Assembly (NCBI RefSeq): GCF_016526145.1
Contig: NZ_JADDUE010000004.1
Coordinates: 62,001-126,000 of the forward strand
Reading direction: 5' to 3'
Length of the DNA stretch: 64,000 nt
Origin: Saccharopolyspora galaxeae
Lineage (GTDB): Bacteria > Actinomycetota > Actinomycetes > Mycobacteriales > Pseudonocardiaceae
The translations under genes and the position numbers were made by a program. Under the pieces are notes generated by a model. That model saw only the letters and a list, made by a program, of their open reading frames with translations. It was not told the origin of the DNA and searched no databases. Shown here in pieces: positions 48,032 through 57,401 of this stretch (within the stretch, counting starts at the first letter, position 1; the number at the start of each line of letters is the position of its first letter).

Positions 48032-49485
48032 TGCCCGGCCACCTCCAGCACGATCCGGGCGAGGACCTGGTCGGCCTCGCGGTGACCGCTGCCCAGCGTC
48101 GCACGGCTCATCATCTGCAGCCGCTGCGGGTCGCGGGCCATCGGCAGCAGCTCACCGGCGACCTTGTCCGGGGTCATGTCCTCGTCCGAGACCAGCACCG
48201 CGCCGCCCGCGGAAACCACCGGCTGCGCGTTGAGCGCCTGCTCGCCGTTGCCGTGCGGCAGCGGCACGAACACCGCGGGCAGGCCGACCGCGGAAACCTC
48301 GGCGACGGTCATCGCGCCGGACCGGCACACCACCAGATCGGCAGCGGCGTAGGCGAGGTCCATGCGCTCCAGGTACGGCACGGCCACGTAGTTCGGGGCG
48401 CCCGGAACCTGTTGCACCGCAAGGGTGTTCTTCGGCCCGTGCGCGTGCAGCACGCCGATCCCGGCGCGGCCGAGCGCTTGCGCTGCGCCGGAGAACGCGG
48501 TGTTCAGCGTCTGCGCGCCCTGCGAACCGCCGAAGACCAGGATCGTCGGGGCGTGCGGGTGCAGCCCGAAGAACTGCCGCGCCTGCGCGCGCAGCGCCAT
48601 CCGGTCCAGGCCGGTGATCGATTCGCGCAGCGGGATCCCGATCGGGCGGGCGCCGGCCAGGCCGCTGTCCGGGGTCGCCGAGAGCACCCGCTCGGCGTAG
48701 CGCGCGCCGATCTTGTTGGCGATCCCGGCGCGCGCGTTGGCTTCGTGCACCACGATCGGCGTCCGCCCGCGCGCGGCGAGGTAGGCGGGCAGCGAGACGT
48801 AGCCGCCGAAGCCGACGACGACGTCGGCCTGCACGCGCTCCAGGATCTCCTTGGTCTGGCGCACCGACTCGCGGACCTTCATCGGCAGCTTCAGCAGCTC
48901 GGTGCTGGGTTTGCGCGGCATCGGCACCGGCGGCACCAGCTCCAGCGGGTAGCCGCGGGCGGGAACCAGGCGGTTCTCCATGCCGCGTTCGGTGCCCAGC
49001 GCGGTGATTCGCGCGTCCGGACGCGCGCGGCGGACGGCGTCGGCCAGCGCCAGCGCGGGCTCGATGTGCCCGGCCGTGCCGCCGCCCGCGACGACGACCG
49101 AGAGCGGGCGCTGCGGCGGACCGGGTTGCCAGCCCGGGTACGGCTGGTTCGCCTGCTGACCGGGGAAGCCGGGCGGCGGGCCGGGTTGTCCCGGCTGCGG
49201 CGGTTGGCCCTGCTGAGGCTGGCCCTGCGGCGGTTGGCCCTGCTGAGGCTGGCCCGGATAGCCCGGGTAGCCCTGCTGCCCGGGATGGCCCTGCTGGCCC
49301 TGCTGCCCGGGGTAGCCCTGCTGCCCCGGATGACCCTGCTGACCCGGATGCCCCGGAAAACCGCCAACCGGTCCCGGCTGCCCCGGGAAACCGCCCTGCG
49401 GTCCGGGAGGGCCGGCCTGCCCGGGAGATCCGGGCCCGCCCGGAAAGCCGGGCTGGCCGCGGTAGCCGGGTTGCTGCCCGTTCAA
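48028..49485 (-). CDS. murG: MurG GlcNAc transferase with collagen-like N-terminal extension
   Basis: The core (residues about 129-485) makes lipid II from lipid I and UDP-GlcNAc: [70 protein letters not shown] and [11 protein letters not shown]. It is preceded by about 128 residues made almost wholly of Gly, Pro and Gln with GxP repeats ([20 protein letters not shown]), like collagen. Translation starts at TTG 49485, which has AGGAGG 6 bases upstream and overlaps the ftsW stop. The extension contains no ATG, GTG or TTG, so it must be translated. Normal MurG is about 360 residues. The role of the tail is unknown. Confidence 0.95.
   Translation of the reverse strand: MNGQQPGYRGQPGFPGGPGSPGQAGPPGPQGGFPGQPGPVGGFPGHPGQQGHPGQQGYPGQQGQQGHPGQQGYPGYPGQPQQGQPPQGQPQQGQPPQPGQPGPPPGFPGQQANQPYPGWQPGPPQRPLSVVVAGGGTAGHIEPALALADAVRRARPDARITALGTERGMENRLVPARGYPLELVPPVPMPRKPSTELLKLPMKVRESVRQTKEILERVQADVVVGFGGYVSLPAYLAARGRTPIVVHEANARAGIANKIGARYAERVLSATPDSGLAGARPIGIPLRESITGLDRMALRAQARQFFGLHPHAPTILVFGGSQGAQTLNTAFSGAAQALGRAGIGVLHAHGPKNTLAVQQVPGAPNYVAVPYLERMDLAYAAADLVVCRSGAMTVAEVSAVGLPAVFVPLPHGNGEQALNAQPVVSAGGAVLVSDEDMTPDKVAGELLPMARDPQRLQMMSRATLGSGHREADQVLARIVLEVAGQ
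49170..49485 (-). repeat. Low-complexity repeats coding the collagen-like MurG tail
   Basis: Short units with CCCTGCTG and CCCGG cores are repeated throughout; for example, the stretch around 49199-49225 is copied almost exactly at 49226-49252. The repeats stay in frame, as in an expanding or contracting coding minisatellite. Confidence 0.75.
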
Positions 49486-50918
49486 CGGTTTCCTCCTCGT
49501 GTCGGTGCCCGGGAACCGGATTTGGCGCGCGGCGCCGTGCGCCCTCGCGCGTCCGAGGTTCCCCGGCGGGTCTGCGACGCCCCGGTGCTGCGCGAACCGG
49601 GGCGGTTGGACGGCGCTGGGCGCGCGGCCCGTCGTTTGGCGGGCGGGCGGTACGGCGCGGGCGTCGGCAGCCGCAGCAGCTTGCCGACGCGACCCGGCCC
49701 GAGCGAGCGCAGCGCGGCGATCGCCTCCGGCTCGTTGCGCGCGAAGTTCGCCAGCAGCCCGAACACCAGCATGCTGGTGACCACCGACGACCCGCCGGAA
49801 GAGATCAACGGCAGCGGCAACCCGGTGACCGGCAGCAGCCCCACCACGTAGCCGACGTTGATCGCGGCCTGCCCGGCCAGCCAGGTGGTCAGCGTCGCCG
49901 AGACCAGCCGGATCCACGGGTCGGTGTTGCGCGCCGCGATCCGCAGGCCCACGTAGGCGGTGGTGCCGAACAGGCCGAGCACCACCGCGCAGCCCACGAA
50001 GCCGAGTTCTTCCCCGATCACGGCGAAGATGAAGTCGTTGTGCGTGTTCGGCAGGTACTGCCACTTCGACCAGCCCTGCCCGAGCCCGCGCCCGAACAGG
50101 CCGCCGTCGGCGAGCGCGTACAGCGCCTGCTGCGCCTGGTAGCCCGCGCCGCTGGAGTTGGCCGAGGGGTTGAGGAACGAGGTGATCCGGTCCATCCGGT
50201 AGGTCGCCAGCGACGCCAGCACTATCGCCGCGGTCACCGCGCCGAGCACCCCCACGCCGAACAGCCGCAGCGGTGCCCCGGCGAACCACATCAGCGCCAG
50301 CAGCACGATGAACAGCGTGACCGTGGAGCCGAGGTCGGGCTGCAGCATCACCAGCGCGAACATCACCAGCCCGGCGGGCACCACCGGCACCAGCAGGTGC
50401 CGGTACTGCGCCAGCATTCCGCGCTTGGTGACCAGCACGTGCGCGCCCCACACGGCGAACGCGATCTTGGCGAACTCGACCGGCTGGAACGAGACCGGCC
50501 CGAAGTCGAACCAGCTGCGCGCGCCGCCGCGTTCCTCCCCGAGCGGGGTCAGCACCAGCACCAGCAGCAGCAGGCAACCGCCGAACACCGACAGGCTGTG
50601 CCTGCGCAGCAGCTTCACCGGCATCCGCAGCGCGCCGTAGAACAGCACCAGCCCCGCCGCGCAGTACGCGAGCTGCTTGACGAAGATCCCGTAGGACGAC
50701 CCGCCGCTGCTGAACGAGTCCACACTGGACGCGGACAGCACCATGACCAGTCCGAACACGGTCAGCAGCCCGAACACCGCCAGCAGCAGGTGGAACGAGG
50801 CCAGCGGCCGGGTCAGCCAGGCGGTCAGCGGCGTGGTCAGCGCGGCGAGCCCGGTGGGGCGTTGGTTCTCGCGCGAGCCCTGGTTCTTGCGCGGGCTCTG
50901 GGCGGTGGCGGTCGCCAT
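49482..50918 (-). CDS. ftsW: Septal peptidoglycan polymerase FtsW
   Basis: This 478-residue SEDS glycosyltransferase has about ten helices. Motifs include [40 protein letters not shown], the catalytic-loop region and [19 protein letters not shown], and [16 protein letters not shown]. The C terminus carries an Arg/Ser/Pro-rich tail of about 75 residues, likely disordered. ATG 50918 lies 6 bp after the murD stop. Its TGA overlaps the TTG of murG. Confidence 0.95.
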   Translation of the reverse strand: MATATAQSPRKNQGSRENQRPTGLAALTTPLTAWLTRPLASFHLLLAVFGLLTVFGLVMVLSASSVDSFSSGGSSYGIFVKQLAYCAAGLVLFYGALRMPVKLLRRHSLSVFGGCLLLLVLVLTPLGEERGGARSWFDFGPVSFQPVEFAKIAFAVWGAHVLVTKRGMLAQYRHLLVPVVPAGLVMFALVMLQPDLGSTVTLFIVLLALMWFAGAPLRLFGVGVLGAVTAAIVLASLATYRMDRITSFLNPSANSSGAGYQAQQALYALADGGLFGRGLGQGWSKWQYLPNTHNDFIFAVIGEELGFVGCAVVLGLFGTTAYVGLRIAARNTDPWIRLVSATLTTWLAGQAAINVGYVVGLLPVTGLPLPLISSGGSSVVTSMLVFGLLANFARNEPEAIAALRSLGPGRVGKLLRLPTPAPYRPPAKRRAARPAPSNRPGSRSTGASQTRRGTSDARGRTAPRAKSGSRAPTRGGNR

Positions 50919-50924
50919 CGTCGC

Positions 50925-52331
50925 TCACCCGCCGGTCGTGGTCGCGACGGCGGGCAGGGCGCGCACCGCGTCGGCGAACGCCCGGCCGCGGTGCGCGTAG
51001 TCGGTGAACATGTCCATCGAGGCGGCCGCGGGCGCGAGCAGGACCGCCGCGCCAGGCCGGGCGTGCCCGGCCGCCAGCTGGACTGCTTGTGCCATGCCCG
51101 CATCGTCTCCCGCCGCGACCTGCTCGATCGGCACCCGGGGGGCGTGTCGGGCCAGTGCGTCGGCGAATTTGCCCCGGTCGCGTCCGATGAGCACCACCGC
51201 GTCCAGCCGTTCGGCGTTGCGCGCGACGACGTCGGTCACGTCGGCGTCTTTGAGCAGCCCACCCGCGATCCACACCACCCGCGGGTGCGCCCGCAGCGCG
51301 GCGTCCGCGGCGTGCGGGTTGGTCGCCTTGGAATCGTCCACATAGGTCACACCGGCGGCTTCGGCGATCACCACCGAGCGGTGCGCCCCGGGCTCGAATT
51401 CGCGCAGCCCGCGGGAAACCGCATCGGGTTCGACGCCGTGCGCGCGGGCGAGCGCGGCCGCGGCGAGCGCGTTGGCCTGGTTGTGCGGGCCCGCGGGATG
51501 CACGTCGGCGATCGAGGCGAGCCGCACGTCCTCGCCGAAGGCGTCGCCGACACCGCCGAAGGCCCGATCGACCAGCGCGCCGCCGGAGATGCCGAGCTGC
51601 CCGGCCCCCGGCTCGGACAGCGTGAACGACACCGCCCGCCGCGTCCCGCCGGCCAGCTTCGCGGACCACTCGTCGTCGGCGTTGTGCACCGCGACGGCGT
51701 TGCCCGCGTACACCTTCGCCTTCGCCGCCCCGTAGGCGTCCATCGACCCGTGCCAGTCGAGGTGGTCGTCGGCGAGGTTGAGCACGACACCGGCGTGCGC
51801 GGCCAGCGACCGCGACCAGTGCAGCTGGAAGCTGGACAGCTCCACCGCGAGCACCCGATGCCCGGCGCGCACCGCGTCCACCACGGGGAGTCCGACGTTG
51901 CCGCAGGCCACCGCGTCCGCACCGGCCGCGCGCAGCACCGACTCCAGCATCCCGACGGTGGTGGTCTTGCCGTTCGTGCCGGTCACCGCGAGCCACTCCG
52001 CCGGTTCGGGGCGTTGCCGGTCCAGCCACCAGGCGAGTTCGACCTCGCCGATGACTTCGACGCCGGCGGCTTCGGCGGCCGCCAGCAGCGGCACGCCGGG
52101 TCGCCAGCCGGGGCTGGTCACCACCAGGTCGGTACCTGCAGGCGGCTCCGCCAGGCCCGGCACCAGCTCGGCGCCTTCGGCGCGCAGCGAGGCCAGCTCG
52201 GCGAGCCGTTCCTCCGAGGCGTCGGTGAGCGTCACCCGGGCACCCGCGGCCAGCAACGCTTCCGCGGCCGACCGCCCGGACACCCCGGCCCCGGCGACCA
52301 GCACGTCCCGGTCCCGCAATGCTTGCGCCAC
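50925..52331 (-). CDS. murD: UDP-N-acetylmuramoylalanine--D-glutamate ligase
   Basis: This 468-residue ligase adds D-glutamate. It opens [21 protein letters not shown], then [15 protein letters not shown] (ATP loop), [51 protein letters not shown] over two blocks, and [12 protein letters not shown] near the end. GTG 52331 is chosen because GGGGAG lies 6 bases upstream; the region before contains a tandem 17-bp duplication. It lies between mraY and ftsW. Confidence 0.95.
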   Translation of the reverse strand: MAQALRDRDVLVAGAGVSGRSAAEALLAAGARVTLTDASEERLAELASLRAEGAELVPGLAEPPAGTDLVVTSPGWRPGVPLLAAAEAAGVEVIGEVELAWWLDRQRPEPAEWLAVTGTNGKTTTVGMLESVLRAAGADAVACGNVGLPVVDAVRAGHRVLAVELSSFQLHWSRSLAAHAGVVLNLADDHLDWHGSMDAYGAAKAKVYAGNAVAVHNADDEWSAKLAGGTRRAVSFTLSEPGAGQLGISGGALVDRAFGGVGDAFGEDVRLASIADVHPAGPHNQANALAAAALARAHGVEPDAVSRGLREFEPGAHRSVVIAEAAGVTYVDDSKATNPHAADAALRAHPRVVWIAGGLLKDADVTDVVARNAERLDAVVLIGRDRGKFADALARHAPRVPIEQVAAGDDAGMAQAVQLAAGHARPGAAVLLAPAAASMDMFTDYAHRGRAFADAVRALPAVATTTGG

Positions 52332-52342
52332 GCCGTGCTCCC

Positions 52343-52376
52343 CTGATTCCCCGACGATCCTGATTCCCCGACGATC
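52343..52376. repeat. Perfect 17-bp tandem duplication upstream of murD
   Basis: CTGATTCCCCGACGATC occurs at 52343-52359 and again at 52360-52376 without a mismatch. It lies in the 86-bp mraY-murD gap, just upstream of the murD ribosome site, and looks like a recent slippage event. Confidence 0.85.
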
Positions 52377-52417
52377 CTCCTGGCCTGCGGCCGCCCGGGC
52401 AGGCGGCCCCATCCCGC

Positions 52418-53500
52418 TCACGACCCGGACAGCGCCAGCCAGTCCGCGTAGAACAGCCCGAGGCCGAACAGCGCGCTGATCCCCGCCAGGATCCAGAACC
52501 GGATGATCACCGTGGTTTCCGCCCACCCCGCCAGCTCGAAGTGGTGGTGGAACGGCGCCATCCGGAACAGCCTTCGCCGCGTGCTGCGGAACACCACGAT
52601 CTGCAGCACCACCGACAGCGCCTCGACCACGAACAGCCCGCCCACGACGACCATCAGCAGCTCGGTGCGGGTCACCATGGACAACCCGGCGACCAGGCCG
52701 CCGATGGCCAGCGAACCGGTGTCGCCCATGAAGATCTTCGCCGGTGCCGCGTTCCACCACAGGAACCCGATGCACGCGGCCATCGCCGCGGCCGCCACCA
52801 CCGCGATGTCCAGCGGGTCGCGCACCGTGTAGCAGGCCGGCGTGGGCCCGCCGCCGGTGGGCGCGGTGCAGTCGTAGCGCAGCTGCCAGAACGAGATCAG
52901 CACGTAGCACGCCAGCACCATCGCCGCGGTGCCACCGGCAAGGCCGTCCATGCCGTCGGTGAAGTTGACCGCGTTGGACCAGCCGCTGATCGCGATGTAG
53001 GCGAAGATCACGAACCCGACCACGCCGAACGAGACGACCGTGATGTCCCGGATGAACGACAGGTGCTCGGAGGCGGGCGTGATGCCCGCCTCGTCCTGGA
53101 ACTGCATCGCCAGGATCGCGAACAGCACCGAGGCGACCAGCTGGCCCACCAGCTTCGCGGTCTTGTTCAGCCCCAGGTTGCGCTGCTTGCGGATCTTGAT
53201 GAAGTCGTCCAGGAACCCCACGATGCCCAGCGCGGTGGTCAGCCCGAGCACCAGCAGCCCGGACGCCGACGGCGCCTGGTCGGCCACCGTGAGGTGGGTG
53301 GCCAGGTACCCCGCCCACATCGCGACGAGGATCGCCATCCCGCCCATGGTGGGCGTTCCCCGCTTGGCCGAGTGCGACTTCTGCACCTCTTCGCGGATCT
53401 CCTGGCCGAAGCCCTGCTTCGAGAAGATCCGGATCAGGTACGGGGTGAACAGGATGGACACGACCAGCGCCACCGCGGCGGCGACGAGGATGCTCTTCAC
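52418..53500 (-). CDS. mraY: Phospho-N-acetylmuramoyl-pentapeptide transferase
   Basis: This 360-residue membrane enzyme makes lipid I. It shows [13 protein letters not shown], the aspartate-rich motif [43 protein letters not shown] and the C-terminal [21 protein letters not shown] region with HHH. GTG 53500 overlaps the murF stop by 4 bp. About ten helices are evident. Length is normal. Confidence 0.97.
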   Translation of the reverse strand: MKSILVAAAVALVVSILFTPYLIRIFSKQGFGQEIREEVQKSHSAKRGTPTMGGMAILVAMWAGYLATHLTVADQAPSASGLLVLGLTTALGIVGFLDDFIKIRKQRNLGLNKTAKLVGQLVASVLFAILAMQFQDEAGITPASEHLSFIRDITVVSFGVVGFVIFAYIAISGWSNAVNFTDGMDGLAGGTAAMVLACYVLISFWQLRYDCTAPTGGGPTPACYTVRDPLDIAVVAAAAMAACIGFLWWNAAPAKIFMGDTGSLAIGGLVAGLSMVTRTELLMVVVGGLFVVEALSVVLQIVVFRSTRRRLFRMAPFHHHFELAGWAETTVIIRFWILAGISALFGLGLFYADWLALSGS

Positions 53501-54975
53501 GCGGCACCCCCGGTCAGCGCCTCGGCGACCTGCCACAGCGCGGCCACTTTGGACGCCTTGGCCAGCACGACGTCACCGGGACGCAGCTCGTCGCGCAGCA
53601 GCGCGACGGCGGCATCGACGTCCGGCACCAGAACCGACTCCTCTCCCCACGACCCTTCCAGCGACGCACCCTGGTGCATCGCGCGCGCCTGGTCACCGAC
53701 GACCACGAGGCGGTCGATGTTGAGCCGGACGGCCAGCCGCCCGATCTCGTCGTGCGCGGCGACCCCGGACTCGCCGAGTTCGCCCATCACCCCGAGCACC
53801 GCCCAGGCGCGGCCGGGTTTTCCCCTGGTCATCGACGCGAGCGTTTTCAGCGCCGCGCGCACCGACTCCGGGTTGGCGTTGTAGGCGTCGTTGACGACGG
53901 TGACGCCGCCGGAGGTCTCGGCGACCTCCATCCGCCGCGCGGACACGCGCCGCACCGAACCGAGCCGTTCGGCGGTCTCGGCGAGCGTCGCGCCGAGTTC
54001 CAGCGAGATCGCGGCGGCGGTCAGCGCGTTGCCGACGTGGTGCTCGCCGTGCAGCGGCAGACTCACCCGCGCCGAGCCTTCGGCGGTGACCAGCGTGAAC
54101 GTGGGCCGCGCCCGCTCGTCGAGCTCGACGTCCTCGGCGCGGACTTGCGCCTTCGGGCTCTCGCCGACGAAGACCACGCGAGCCGCGGTCCGCTCGGCCA
54201 TCGCGGCCACCAGCGGGTCGTCGGCGTTGAGCACCGCGACTCCGCCGTCGGCAGCCGCGGGCAGCGCCGCGACGAGTTCGCCCTTGGCCTGCGCGATGGC
54301 TTCCGGCGAGCCGAATTCGCCGAGGTGCGCGCTGCCGACGTTGAGCACCGCACCGATCCGCGGCGGCGCCACCTCGCACAGCGCGGCGATGTGGCCGACG
54401 CCGCGCGCGGACAGCTCCAGCACGAGGTGCCTGGTGTGCTCGTCGGCGCGCAGCACCGTCCACGGGTGGCCGAGTTCGTTGTTGAACGAGCCGGGCGGCG
54501 CCACGGTCGGCCCGGCCGGTTCCAGCACCTGCGCGATGAGGTCCTTCGTGGAGGTCTTGCCGGACGATCCGGTCACCCCCACCACGGCCAGCTCCGGCAG
54601 CCGGTCCACCACGTGCCGGGCCAGCCGCGCCAGCCCGGCCAGCACCGCGGCACCGCTGCCGTCGGCGTCGCCCGCCAGCGCCATCGCGCGGGACGGGTGG
54701 TGCGCGGGCAGCTCAGGAACGATCACCGACGGGATCGGCGCGTCCGCTGTGGACACTTCGCGGGCGGCGAGCACCCCGGCGGCGCCGTCCGCGACGGCTC
54801 CGGCGGCGTAGTCGTGCCCGTCGACGCGTTCACCGGGCATCGCCACGAACAACCCGCCGGGGCCGATCTGCCGGGAGTCGAACTCGACGGGGCCGGTGAC
54901 GGTTTCGGTGCCGTCCGCGTGGTGGAGCCTGCCGCCGACCGCTCGCGCGATGTCAGCGAGGCTGAGCGGGATCAC
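53497..54975 (-). CDS. murF: UDP-MurNAc-tripeptide--D-alanyl-D-alanine ligase
   Basis: This 492-residue ligase adds the D-Ala-D-Ala dipeptide. It has [12 protein letters not shown] at the N terminus, [21 protein letters not shown] (ATP loop), [50 protein letters not shown] and [14 protein letters not shown] 54975 overlaps the murE stop by 4 bp. It is co-transcribed with murE and mraY. Confidence 0.97.
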   Translation of the reverse strand: MIPLSLADIARAVGGRLHHADGTETVTGPVEFDSRQIGPGGLFVAMPGERVDGHDYAAGAVADGAAGVLAAREVSTADAPIPSVIVPELPAHHPSRAMALAGDADGSGAAVLAGLARLARHVVDRLPELAVVGVTGSSGKTSTKDLIAQVLEPAGPTVAPPGSFNNELGHPWTVLRADEHTRHLVLELSARGVGHIAALCEVAPPRIGAVLNVGSAHLGEFGSPEAIAQAKGELVAALPAAADGGVAVLNADDPLVAAMAERTAARVVFVGESPKAQVRAEDVELDERARPTFTLVTAEGSARVSLPLHGEHHVGNALTAAAISLELGATLAETAERLGSVRRVSARRMEVAETSGGVTVVNDAYNANPESVRAALKTLASMTRGKPGRAWAVLGVMGELGESGVAAHDEIGRLAVRLNIDRLVVVGDQARAMHQGASLEGSWGEESVLVPDVDAAVALLRDELRPGDVVLAKASKVAALWQVAEALTGGAA

Positions 54976-56651
54976 CTTGCCTCCTCGTTGCTGCCCCGGC
55001 CTCCGGCCGGGGACGTGGGCTCCCCCAGATTTCCTTGCGCGGCTTGAAGTTCGTGCGCCGGCCTGCGCCGCAGCGCCGCGGCGACCTCGTCGCGGTCGGA
55101 GAACGGGTGCACCACCCCCGCGATCTCCTGCCCCGTCTCGTGGCCCTTGCCCGCGATCACGACCACGTCCCCGGTGCGCGCCCGCGACACCGCCTCGCCG
55201 ATGGCTTCGCGGCGATCGCCGACCTCGCGGACCTCGCCGCGTTCGCCCGCGGGCACTTCCAGCGCACCGGCGAACATGGCGGCGCGGATGTCGGCGGGGT
55301 CTTCGCTGCGCGGGTTGTCGTCGGTGACGATCAGCAGGTCGCTGCGGCGCGCGGCGGCCTCGCCCATCAGCGGCCGTTTGGCGATGTCCCGGTCGCCGCC
55401 GCAGCCGAGCACGACCAGCACGCGGGACTCGCCGGCCTGCGCGCGGGCGGCGTCGAGCACCGCGGCGACCGCGCCCGGTTTGTGCGAGTAGTCCACGACG
55501 GCGGTGAAGTCCTGGCCGAGCGCGACGCGCTCCATCCGGCCGGGAACGTCCACTTCGGCCAGTCCGCGCTCGACGGCCGCCGCCGGGACCCCGGCGGCGC
55601 GCAGCACTCCGGCGGCCAGCAGCGCGTTGGCCACGTTGAACGGGCCGGGCAGCCGCAGCCGCACCGCCAGGTCGCCGTCCGGGCCGTGCGCGGTGAAGCG
55701 CTGCTCACCGGTCGGAAACGCCTGCACCGGGCCGGGCGTCCAGGAGGCGTCGCCCGCGGTGGAGACGGTCGTGGTGTCCGCGGTGACCAGCCGGCGCCCC
55801 CACTCGGTGTCCACGCACACCACTTCGCGTTCCGAGCGGCCGTCGAACAGCAGCGCCTTGGCCTGGAAGTAGTCCTCCAGGTCGCGGTGGAAGTCCAGGT
55901 GGTCCTGGGACAGGTTGGTGAACGCGCCGACCGCGAACCGGGTGCCGCCGACGCGGCCGAGCGCGAGCGCGTGGCTGGAAACCTCCATCGGCACGTGCGT
56001 CACGCCGTGCTCGACCATCACCGCCAGCAGCGCCTGCAGGTCCGGGGCCTCCGGAGTGGTGAACGCGCTTTCCAGGCGCTCCCCCGCGATGCGGGTTTCC
56101 ACCGTGCCGACCAGGCCGGTGGTGTGCCCGGCCGCGCGCAGCGCGGACTCCAGCAGGTAGCAGGTGGTGGTCTTGCCGGAAGTGCCGGTGACGCCGAGGA
56201 CGGCGAGCTTGCCGGACGGGTCGCCGTAGATGCGGGCGGCAGCGGCACCGAGCACGTCGCGCGGATCGTCGTGCACCAGCAGCGCGACCTCGCCGGAACG
56301 CACCCGCGGGTCGTCGAGCAGCGCGACCCGGTCGATCCCGGCCTGGTCGGTGAGCACCGCGGCGGCACCCGCGCTCAGCGCTTCGCCCGCGAAGTCGGCG
56401 CCGTGCACCCGGGTGCCCGGGAGCGCGGCGAACAGATCGCCGTCGAGCACGTGCTGCGCCCGCAGCGTCGCACCGGTCACGACCCCCGCGCCGGGGGAAT
56501 GACCAGGAACGTCGATGACCCGCGCACCGATGTTCTCGGCGAGCTGCTGGATCCGCACCGGCTCGACGTGAGCGGGTCGAGGCGGGGCTGTCGCGACCGC
56601 GGAAGGCACGTCGCGCAAGGCTACCGGTACCACTTGACGGGTCATGCTCAT
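54972..56651 (-). CDS. murE: UDP-MurNAc-L-Ala-D-Glu--meso-diaminopimelate ligase
   Basis: This 559-residue ligase adds the third stem residue. The ATP loop is LGVTGTSGKTTTCYLL; FTNLSQDHLDFHRD and VDYSHKPGAVAAVLDAAR follow; the DNPRSEDP motif shows meso-diaminopimelate specificity. ATG 56651 (or 56645) starts MSMTRQVVPV; no clear ribosome site precedes it. It is the first gene after a 750-bp gap with a terminator, so it must have its own promoter. Confidence 0.95.
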   Translation of the reverse strand: MSMTRQVVPVALRDVPSAVATAPPRPAHVEPVRIQQLAENIGARVIDVPGHSPGAGVVTGATLRAQHVLDGDLFAALPGTRVHGADFAGEALSAGAAAVLTDQAGIDRVALLDDPRVRSGEVALLVHDDPRDVLGAAAARIYGDPSGKLAVLGVTGTSGKTTTCYLLESALRAAGHTTGLVGTVETRIAGERLESAFTTPEAPDLQALLAVMVEHGVTHVPMEVSSHALALGRVGGTRFAVGAFTNLSQDHLDFHRDLEDYFQAKALLFDGRSEREVVCVDTEWGRRLVTADTTTVSTAGDASWTPGPVQAFPTGEQRFTAHGPDGDLAVRLRLPGPFNVANALLAAGVLRAAGVPAAAVERGLAEVDVPGRMERVALGQDFTAVVDYSHKPGAVAAVLDAARAQAGESRVLVVLGCGGDRDIAKRPLMGEAAARRSDLLIVTDDNPRSEDPADIRAAMFAGALEVPAGERGEVREVGDRREAIGEAVSRARTGDVVVIAGKGHETGQEIAGVVHPFSDRDEVAAALRRRPAHELQAAQGNLGEPTSPAGGRGSNEEAR

Positions 56652-57201
56652 GGTCGGCTGTGCGCGCCGGGTACTCGCCCGCTGACGCGACCGGGACCAC
56701 TCGGTCGTTTTCGCGCGGCGCCGCGCAGGGGCCGCCGGAAGCGCCGCCCGCAATTCGCCGAAAACGCGGCGGAATCCCGCTCCGCGAATCGCCGCATCGC
56801 GGCCGTTGTCCGAACTCGGGCAGAAACCGCGAACAACGATTCCGACCTCCCGCATTCCTGAACGATCGGCGACACCGCCGATTCGGTGATATTCGATAAC
56901 TGCGTTCTGGAGCGGGTCGCGAACCGTCGCTCACACCACCGCCCGCGGACCGGCGCCGAGCAAGTTTCACCAGCTCATCGCCATGATCCAAAAACATCGG
57001 AGAACTGCGGTAATCCGCCGCTCAACCGCCCGAATATCCGGCGCCGCGCCCAATGTCGGCGGCAAGTGCTCTGAAGGGGTCACACACGTTCGGCAGAAAG
57101 CCGATGCCACCCCGTGGCCGGCCAGGCGAGGACCCGACGTACGGCCGGGGCCGTCCGTGCGAAGTTGTTGGTCCGTCTCGTGCAATTTTGTGGTGCCGCG
57201 G

Positions 57202-57342
57202 GTGCCCATTCGCTTAGCGTTGCATCCCGTCAGGTCGACGGTTCCGCTGGTTTTCGGGGAGGGCTCGTGGGAGCACGACCCGCGAGGTGCGCCGCGCTGC
57301 ACCGCCCGCACCGGCGGGACCGTCCTGCCCCGCCTGACGTGA
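57202..57342 (+). CDS. Candidate 46-residue protein opposite to the dcw genes
   Basis: From GTG 57202 (GTGs at 57190 and 57193 are also in frame) the frame reads MPIRLALHPVRSTVPLVFGE, then GSWEHDPRGAPRCTARTGG and TVLPRLT. Composition is protein-like and third positions are mostly G/C after the first 20 codons. The stop lies 3 bp before the strong hairpin at 57346. There is no clear ribosome site, and no family is recognised. It may be a chance frame. Confidence 0.3.
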   Translation: MPIRLALHPVRSTVPLVFGEGSWEHDPRGAPRCTARTGGTVLPRLT

Positions 57343-57345
57343 GCC

Positions 57346-57378
57346 GTGCACGGGCCGTGGCGCGAACGGCCCGTGCAC
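57346..57378. terminator. Strong hairpin after ftsI
   Basis: Arms GTGCACGGGCCGT (57346-57358) and ACGGCCCGTGCAC (57366-57378) are a perfect 13-bp match with a 7-nt loop. It lies 23 bp after the ftsI stop on the minus strand and directly after the candidate plus-strand gene, so it may act in both directions. It splits the dcw cluster into two transcription units. Confidence 0.75.
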
Positions 57379-57401
57379 GCGCTGGAACCGCGAGCACGCC
57401 G

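Larger units (their letters stand above)
56652..57401. other. 750-bp gap inside the dcw cluster, between ftsI and murE
   Basis: This is the longest gap of the window. It lies between ftsI and murE, which are adjacent in most actinobacteria. It contains the terminator at 57346-57378, a candidate plus-strand short gene at 57202-57342, an AT-richer patch near 56880-56910, and presumably the murE promoter on the minus strand. Other open frames look non-coding. Confidence 0.6.

Noticed and set aside
49170-49485. Regular repeats resembling a CRISPR or minisatellite array
   Set aside because: Units are short, in frame and contiguous with murG; there are no spacers of constant size and no cas genes.
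50040-52346. A 768-codon plus-strand frame opposite ftsW and murD
   Set aside because: It is antisense to well-supported genes and has the His/Arg/Gln/Gly-rich composition expected of a GC-rich complementary frame.
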